Origin: Phymatolithon calcareum
Taxonomy: Eukaryota; Rhodophyta; Florideophyceae; Hapalidiales
Assembly: GCA_977006965.1 (NCBI GenBank)
Contig: OZ345356.1
Span: 1,302,001-1,366,000 of the forward strand
Direction of reading: 5' to 3'
Length of the DNA stretch: 64,000 nt
Below, piece after piece: positions 58,163 through 64,000 of the stretch (position 1 is the first letter of the stretch; every line of letters begins with the position of its first letter). The position numbers and the translations under genes are program-made. The notes beneath the pieces are model-generated. The model was not told the origin of the DNA. It made no database searches and saw only the letters and a list, made by a program, of their open reading frames with translations.

Positions 58163-58606
58163 TCTTTCTCTTGGCCGCATATGCGCACAACCTGCAGGCA
58201 TTCTAAGCACTATACCACAGGTGGAATCTGGATGATAAAGATATGATGTAGTATTCTCTAGCCACCGGGAAGACAGTGGGACAGATCCTGTCATTCCACA
58301 ATACAATTGCAAAGAGCATGATAAAATTTTTACAAAATGTCTACATATGTAAGGCTACCGAATTCCGCGAAAAGCTACTGCTGACTACAAAAAACAACTG
58401 CTGATCCCAGCGGAGATTGTGTAGTTCTGTGAAATACATTGACTAAACAAACAATTCAAATATTTTTAGTAGAAACCCTATAGGGCCACCGACTGCCAGC
58501 AGACAGCTTGGTCATTGCTGTTGATAAGACTACTTTAGTGTATAATGTTGACCTTTCACGTTTCATTAGTAAAGTTTGACCTCAACTGTCTTGGAAAAAA
58601 TGAAGC

Positions 58607-59608
58607 TCATTTCGTCTTTGTAAATGTCGTTGTGCATTCCTTGGTGAAAAGACCTTTCGTGTCAAAATGTACGATGCTTTGAACCACTGTTCGACTATCC
58701 ACAGCCCATATCACCATGAACTGTAAATTTCTCTTGTTATAGTCTGCAAGACGTTTTGGATAGACAAGGGTGACATCATCTGGCAATTCAAGAGTAAACA
58801 TTCTCTCTTTGGGTTGTGACCGCATGTCCAATGCCGTGACCACTTCTGAGCGTGTATGCATCGTCAAGTCGAAATTTTTGAACACGCACGAAGTCTTCCC
58901 CTTCCAGAACCTGCGCATACACAATGACGGTACCTCTGCCCGTGGAAATGCGTCCCTGTCCAACGTCCAGAAGCGTGTGGGATACGTTGGAACATTACGA
59001 ACTTCCCTCTGAGTAAAGACGTAGTTAAATTGTCCACCAACGTATATAGCCGTGATCTGAAGGCGCACTTCGGGGTCTCGCGGATGAAAAAGACTCAGCT
59101 CATACGCCCAGACTGGGTTACCGGGAAGGCGTAGCGGCACGCTGAGCGTATCTCCGTTTGGCTTCGCGAACGGTCCAACAGGTTCTTCACCGGGTGCTGA
59201 GGTCACAGGTGCGCCAATCGTTCCATTCGGATAAATTCTGCGTCCAAGGGAGATTGGATTACCGTTTTCGTTGAGGAATTTCCGGACTGTGTCGCCGTTT
59301 GAGTACCATGTCGGGCTCGTGACGATGGTTGTCTGAATGGTCGATTGTGGATTTTTTGGATCCTCGCCGTCAGGAATGGTGTAGATGCGAGATGCTAAAG
59401 AGTCACTGCGAATGGTTCCATTGAGCAGGACGCGCTGCCGAAGACCACGCCAAGTTCCTAGGCGATTTTTCACAAAATACTGCCACTGGAATGCGGCGAT
59501 GTTCGTTTTCTTCGAAAGGGTAGCCGTCGCACATAGAGAAACTGTGAGGAGAATGAGGAACACTAAATGGAGGCGAACGCGACATTTGCGGCTGGGCCTC
59601 AAGTTCAT
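58607..59608 (-). CDS. Secreted protein, copy B (ancestral C-terminus)
   Basis: A 333-residue protein, ATG at 59608, same signal peptide and domain layout as the gene at 45783-46823, ending TFTKTK. It keeps the pre-insertion 3' end. Substitutions relative to copy A cluster in the C-terminal third (LTMHTRSEVVTALDMRSQP against LTTHERREVVAALDMPSQP). Both frames are intact despite heavy transposon traffic around them, which suggests they are, or recently were, under selection. Possible DUF3598 relationship as for copy A (weak). Confidence 0.75.
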   Translation of the reverse strand: MNLRPSRKCRVRLHLVFLILLTVSLCATATLSKKTNIAAFQWQYFVKNRLGTWRGLRQRVLLNGTIRSDSLASRIYTIPDGEDPKNPQSTIQTTIVTSPTWYSNGDTVRKFLNENGNPISLGRRIYPNGTIGAPVTSAPGEEPVGPFAKPNGDTLSVPLRLPGNPVWAYELSLFHPRDPEVRLQITAIYVGGQFNYVFTQREVRNVPTYPTRFWTLDRDAFPRAEVPSLCMRRFWKGKTSCVFKNFDLTMHTRSEVVTALDMRSQPKERMFTLELPDDVTLVYPKRLADYNKRNLQFMVIWAVDSRTVVQSIVHFDTKGLFTKECTTTFTKTK

Positions 59609-59897
59609 CTTGAAAAGAAGGTAGGTGGTTCTGCTCGGCGGTTGCGTTCACCGGAGGTTCTTTCTGGGCAGTGCAATAAATGCGGATATCAAAATATGTA
59701 CAGGACAACCGGTTGTGGCAAGCTCTGCCTACGTTGGCGCCTGATGTGAACCTCATTGATATTCCTCGTGGGCACATCGAAGTACGTACAGTATATATGT
59801 AACTGGACGCCGTGGTCAAACTGCCGAAAGACACTTGTCGCACGGTTGCTTCCGAGTCTCTCGGCCAAGAGAAATGCATCAGGTTTTTCCTAATTAA

Positions 59898-60701
59898 GGA
59901 CCTACTTCCCCATCTTTGAAGCGCTCTCACTGGCCGAAACAATGCTCATAAACTGGATGAAAAATTTAATTATGTCATTTGCACCGACGGGACTGCATCC
60001 AGTTTCAAGAAAATATGTAGAAACAAGTGAAATATTTCAAATATGAAGTCAGCAAAAGTTTCCAATATTCGGCTCTAATCAATCATTACAGAAAAATGCT
60101 TACTGTTATTCCTTCGAACAGTTTCAGCTTCTCGTCGGGGCGCAACGTGAATTTTACTATATTTTTCGCCTGTTCCTTTGCCGATTTTAAAAACTTTTCT
60201 TCTCGCGGCGCGAACTTGTTTGCCACCTAGACGTTCGATTTTACCAAATTTGCGGTATTCCTGTAGTAGTCTACAACCATTTGAAACTTTTGACCGAGGC
60301 GATAAGAAATTCATATAGTCCTTTTCGAGATAATTGTCCATCTTTGTAGGCGATTCTTTTTCAAGATCAGAATTACGAAAAGTGCTCTACACTCCTTATT
60401 TCATCCCTTTTCTTTGATTTTTTTTTGGTTTTTGCGTAATCTACGTTCTTGGATCTCTATAACAGTTTTCAAAATGCGAAGAACTGATCAGGAAGTGGTC
60501 TTAAACTGCGCGTTTAAGGAGCTGTCCCGATTTTACAAGGAACCCTCTGCTGAGAATTTCAAGAAAAAGTTTCCACGGCGCGAGGACTTCTTTTTGCTAA
60601 GCCAATTATGTACTGCCATAACAGAAAATGTCCAATGAGCTTCTCGGATTCCCAAGCTCATAAAAAATAAAAGTGAAAATCTAAGACGGGGATGTAGGTC
60701 C
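59898..60701. mobile_element. 804-bp TIR element at a TTAA site
   Basis: The ends GGACCTACTTCCCCATCTT and (inverted) GGACCTACATCCCCGTCTT lie between TTAA (59894-59897) and TTAA (60702-60705). Copy A has the empty site at about 50872 (CTAATTAAGTGG). If the flanking A/T is counted as element, the duplication would be TA. No transposase recognised inside. Confidence 0.7.
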
Positions 60702-60805
60702 TTAAGTGGATTAAAATCATCAAATATCCCCGGACGCATATTTTCAGTGTCATTAATTCTCGCGTCTGTGTCACTATTCGCGAAAAAGATATTTCAGTGT
60801 CACTA

Positions 60806-63245
60806 CAAGTGCATCCGTTTAGACGCTTCGCGTCGATTGCGTCTGCTCAATTTGAGATATTATTTTAATTAATAAGAGTTTTATACATAGTGCTGAGATA
60901 TTAGGTCCATGTTTCCATTAAATAAAGCTAAGTATTTATATACATTTTATAATAGTCTAAATATTTACTAAATTCTACACACTACTTATCAAAGAAACCG
61001 ACTCACAAAAATAACATTTATCTATAACTAACATTTCTGCGAAAGGGCCTCTCGGTAAACTACATTTCGAGTCAGGTTATCTACCCTTGTCGTGCACACC
61101 GTCAATTTTCTTGGATCGGTTACTCGAGACTCATCAACGTACAGCTGACCGTGCGCAAAACAGTTATCAGATAAGTCAAGTCCAAGCTTTCCTCCAAATG
61201 ACTGGCCCTGTGCCTTATTGATAGTCATCCCAAAGCAGACCTGGATAGAAAACTGCGTTCTCTTGAACCCAGGTACTGGGAAGGTATCGTCCTCTGGACC
61301 ACGTGGAACTCTCGGCAATGTGAGCCGGTTTCCAGCGTGAGAGCCTACAGCAGAAGGTTTGTCGACATGTGCTCCACAATATACCTTGCACCATTAACAT
61401 GACCTTTTCTTGTGCACATTTTGCGAAGAAGCATGATCATGAATCCCTTTTTGAGCTTAACACAGTGGTCAGCTCAACAGGGTATCTCAATGCGGTCTGT
61501 TCTGCGTCATCAACAGTGTGCGCACTAAAAAACGTCTTGAAGCTCCCTGGAATTCTTGAACCGACAATTTGATTTATTTCTCTAAGCCTGGCGTTCTTAG
61601 TAGAAAGAATTGCAGTGGATGTAAGCCAGTTCACGTCCGAGTAGTGCGAATCGATACCGTCAAAGACCTCACCACAGAGATATTTTATCGATGCAACCTT
61701 CTGAACAGACTCAGGAAGATCTACCAAATCTCCTTCTGTGACTTGAAGACGTCCCTCTCCAAGTCGTAGAAGATAGTCTGGGAACTGCAACGCTGTCTCA
61801 TCTGCATGAGGATCGTTTCGGAAAGATGCCAGACCCATGTTCTCCGTCAATCGAAGCCTACATATCTGTGCGTAGAGAGCTAAAGACTTCACGCATGCAT
61901 GCACGATATGAGCTCTCGATCCACCTTGAATGACAGAAAGGATCTGTCTGAAGTCACCAGAGAATAGCACGCATTTTCCCCCAAATGGAAATCTAGATCT
62001 CATTATGTCCCTTAGAGAGCGGTCCACAGCTTCGACACAGAACCTGTTACACATTACGATCTCATCCCAAATGATTAAATCAGTAGCCCTCAGGTCATGC
62101 GCCAGTTGGGACGTAGCAGAAATGTTACACGTGCTCTCTGCTGTGCAAGGAATTGGTATCTTGAAGGTTTAATGAGTAGTTCTTCCTCCATCCAAAAGTA
62201 CCGCTGCAACTGCAGAGCTTGCAACTGCAATGACCCTCTTCCCTCGAAGTCGGAGAAAGTCATGAATGGGTCGTGTTACAAACGTTTTGCCAGTTCCATC
62301 CAAGAAAAATACACGGGATTGTCCCCTGCTTGATACAAAATCGTGAGGGTCAGGTGCGCCAAGATTTGCTAATGAAACTCCTGCAAGAACACAGCATCGA
62401 AGACAGTTTTCTGGGCTGCGTTTAAAAGTGGCAGTGCCTCATCCACTGCTCTTTGTAGGCGATCGAGATCTGATTCTACTTCCTCAGACTCCATCATCAA
62501 AGCAGGAAGGTCTTCTTGAAGTTGCGGTAGCTGAAAAAATTCCAAACTAAAGTTTCCCATGGACAAAAGAGACCCTTGAACTTCAAGAAGAAAATAAGAC
62601 AGCACGACGTCTTCGACTCTTAATGACGTCAGGTGCCCCCTATGACGTGCCGGAATATCTGACGCAAATAAGCTCTTGTGCTCTTGCCAAAGCGACAGCT
62701 GATCAGAGGGCTCACAATACGCAAGAATGGTTGCAAGAACGTGCGAAAGTGGAACAAATTGGGAACCAAATGCTTCCCTCAAAGCTCTTTTTCACTCAGC
62801 GTCCTCTGCCAGTAATCCTCGACGAATGCAGGCTTCTCGAAAAGAACCACATACCTTGCCATCAACCGTTTGCATATCCGAAATGATTTTGCGCCAGTAA
62901 CATGGAAAAGAAGCAGGCCGAGATAGTAGCGCTCTCCTTCACGAGGACTCGCAGTGTAGAGATGACCGAAGATCTCTTCTCACAATCCTGTGAAGCTGCA
63001 CTGCGGTGAGGATGAAGACGACTCAGATCCGTGTCTTATTCGAAACTTGGCTCGTGGCTTCCACACTTTGTCGGCGCTGCTCCAGGTGAAGAAACGTGGA
63101 TACTCATCATAACGCACATGCTGAGCAACGGGGTACGTAGAATTTTGGGATTGCGATTGGCGAGCATGATGGTCCTCCTTGCCAATCGAAACTACTATAT
63201 GATACCCTGAACGGTCCGTGACGGCAGTAATGTACTGTGGCGCCT
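60806..63245 (-). mobile_element. Helitron, 3' end resolved, 5' end not seen
   Basis: On the minus strand the 3' end is a GACGC-GAA-GCGTC hairpin (60822-60834), 12 bases, then CTTG at 60809-60806, followed by host T. The host sequence in copy A is continuous across CACTA|TTTGC, so insertion was between A and T without duplication, as Helitrons do. The last four bases are CTTG instead of the usual CTRR. A broken Pif1-type helicase is inside. The other end lies beyond about 63.2 kb and was not found. Confidence 0.7.
61028..63245 (-). pseudogene. Broken Helitron Pif1-type helicase
   Basis: Minus-strand blocks in order: AQHVRYDEYPRFFTWSSADK (about 63120), GHLYTASPREGERYYLGLLL with FHVTGAKSF (about 62950), MQTVDGKVCGSFREACIRRG (about 62860), EAFGSQFVPLSHVLATILAY (about 62780), LNAAQKTVFDAV, FFLDGTGKTF (Walker A region, lacking the usual PGG, about 62300), DLIIWDEIVM (Walker B, about 62060), CVLFSGDFRQILSVI, FMIMLLRKMCTRKGHVNGAR, and FGMTINKAQGQSF near the end. 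Stops at about 62788 (TGA) and 62165 (TAA), plus frameshifts near 62886, 62380 and 61437, make it dead. The Rep/HUH part is not in this window. Confidence 0.82.
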
Positions 63246-64000
63246 ACCTGGCGTAAGCGCTTTACAGCAACCAAACAACAGGGCAGATGCCCAAAACACA
63301 ACAAACAGAGACGCTTTTTCCTTCACTTCTCTTCCCCTCAACTTCGCAACAACGGAACAAACTCGCAGTTCGATGCCCCTTCTCCTCTATAGCTCGCCCA
63401 TGGTGCCCGCTTACGTAGGGGTTCCACCGGCACTCCACATGCCTGGGTCTTCCCCTCGACACTCATCAGGGAGTCCGGCAGTGGTCGCGTGTATACGCAA
63501 TCATCGCACACGACAGCGACGCACACAGCCGCAACACATCATTCACGCGCCCAATTCACCGGCGCGCCCATTCGTAGAATACGGTGTCAGCGGCCTCAGC
63601 GTGCGCTCATCAGCGCCCGCCCATCAGCATCGTGCGTCAGTGCGCTCATAACGCGTCCGATCCTTGCCACTGTACGCGCCCGACGAATCAGTGCTTACGC
63701 GGAACAGCTCCAGGTGACCATTGAAGCCAGCTGCCACTTGCAGTCCCCACAGGTGTGACGCTTATTCCGGTGGCGCCACCAGAACTTGGTTACTAAATCA
63801 TGCAACGGACTCTCAGCTCAATTGCCAAGTATAATCGTTGTGCTAGGTTGATCGGTCCAACTTACAGCCTATTACTTGTACAACAGCACGGCACCTTTTA
63901 GTAAGAGTTTTCAAAAAAAGCGAGTGCCTTCTAGGGGCTTTGACAGAGAACCATGAGCTATGCTATTGTGGGTTGCGCTTGAAGAGTCCTTTCCGTATGC
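63246..64000. other. No gene identified
   Basis: GC-richer than the Helitron. Short frames on both strands without motifs. It may be Helitron interior or captured host DNA. Confidence 0.3.

Larger units (their letters stand above)
56430..58225 (-). ncRNA. tRNA-like sequence split by the LINE (copy B)
   Basis: Left of the LINE (minus strand) is AGTTCGAATCCTGGG, a near-perfect pol III B box (about 56434-56448). Right of it is TGGTATAGTGCTTAGAATGC (about 58197-58216), like a tRNA A box. Before the LINE arrived they lay about 60 bases apart, as in a tRNA-derived SINE head. Stems do not pair properly. Confidence 0.4.
53305..60805. repeat. Segmental duplication, copy B
   Basis: Same order and orientation as copy A (about 43150-50977). 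Private insertions: 53349-53903 (minisatellite-bearing), 54785-55462 (single-ORF retroposon), 56243-56330 (88-bp retroposon), 56467-58162 (LINE), 59898-60701 (TIR element), and the Helitron from 60806. Confidence 0.8.

Noticed and set aside
56430-58225. A functional tRNA gene
   Set aside because: A and B boxes are present, but acceptor and T-arm stems do not pair, and the sequence is split by a LINE.
60027-60638. Small frames inside the TTAA element as a transposase
   Set aside because: Too short, on both strands, with no DDE or DNA-binding motif.

Overview
The window reads as nuclear DNA of a multicellular eukaryote. The best guess is a florideophyte red alga of the Chondrus crispus type; this is inference, since no species marker is present. 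Reasons: the recognisable genes are short, intron-poor and crowded into a few islands; one gene codes for a secreted protein ending in a hedgehog-like (Hog-type) Hint domain, which is known from red algae as well as animals; one gene is a mitochondrial-type gamma carbonic anhydrase with a single 68-base GT-AG intron; and most of the rest is layered transposable elements, many still framed by readable target-site duplications (TSDs).

Layout. 1-5.3 kb: a C2H2 zinc-finger gene, then a LINE fragment (1382-4128) split by a DNA transposon (1963-3946), then retroelement remnants. 5.4-8.4 kb: a LINE with an oligo-C tail whose ORF1-like reading frame is split by a second LINE (6168-6905) and which abuts a 1.1 kb hAT element (7265-8390). 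9-17 kb: two more zinc-finger genes (12200-12802 and 14961-16589) in otherwise gene-free DNA. 18.7-22.4 kb: the main host gene island, with a VOC/PhnB-like protein (+), an HD-domain phosphohydrolase (-) and a gamma carbonic anhydrase-like protein (+). 23-30 kb: a duplicated 1.1 kb unit (second copy turned into a 0.63 kb palindrome), a decayed potassium-efflux antiporter gene and a Mutator-like element. 30-37.4 kb: a Russian doll, in which a duplicated unit holds an oligo-C-tailed LINE, the LINE holds a 6.2 kb hAT-type insertion, and the hAT holds pogo-like, PIF/Harbinger and palindromic elements. 37.7-40.9 kb: an orphan C-terminal piece of glycerol-3-phosphate dehydrogenase and the intact Hint gene.

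43-61 kb is two copies of one host segment (A about 43150-50977, B about 53305-60805), each with a gene for the same secreted protein (about 95% identical by eye). Every difference in length between the copies is an insertion, so each copy is the empty site for insertions in the other. Copy A gained a short retroposon that rewrote the end of its secreted-protein gene, plus a 3.76 kb TIR element I cannot classify. Copy B gained a minisatellite-bearing insert, a single-ORF retroposon, an 88-base retroposon, a LINE fragment with an open reverse-transcriptase frame, a 0.8 kb TIR element and a Helitron. 61-63.2 kb is the Helitron's broken helicase gene. The last 0.75 kb shows nothing identifiable.

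The host genes do not form an operon-like unit. The three zinc-finger genes are a dispersed paralogous family; two of them share an upstream promoter block and all three have a TATA-like element 107-119 bases before the start codon. No rRNA gene, complete tRNA gene or CRISPR array was seen.
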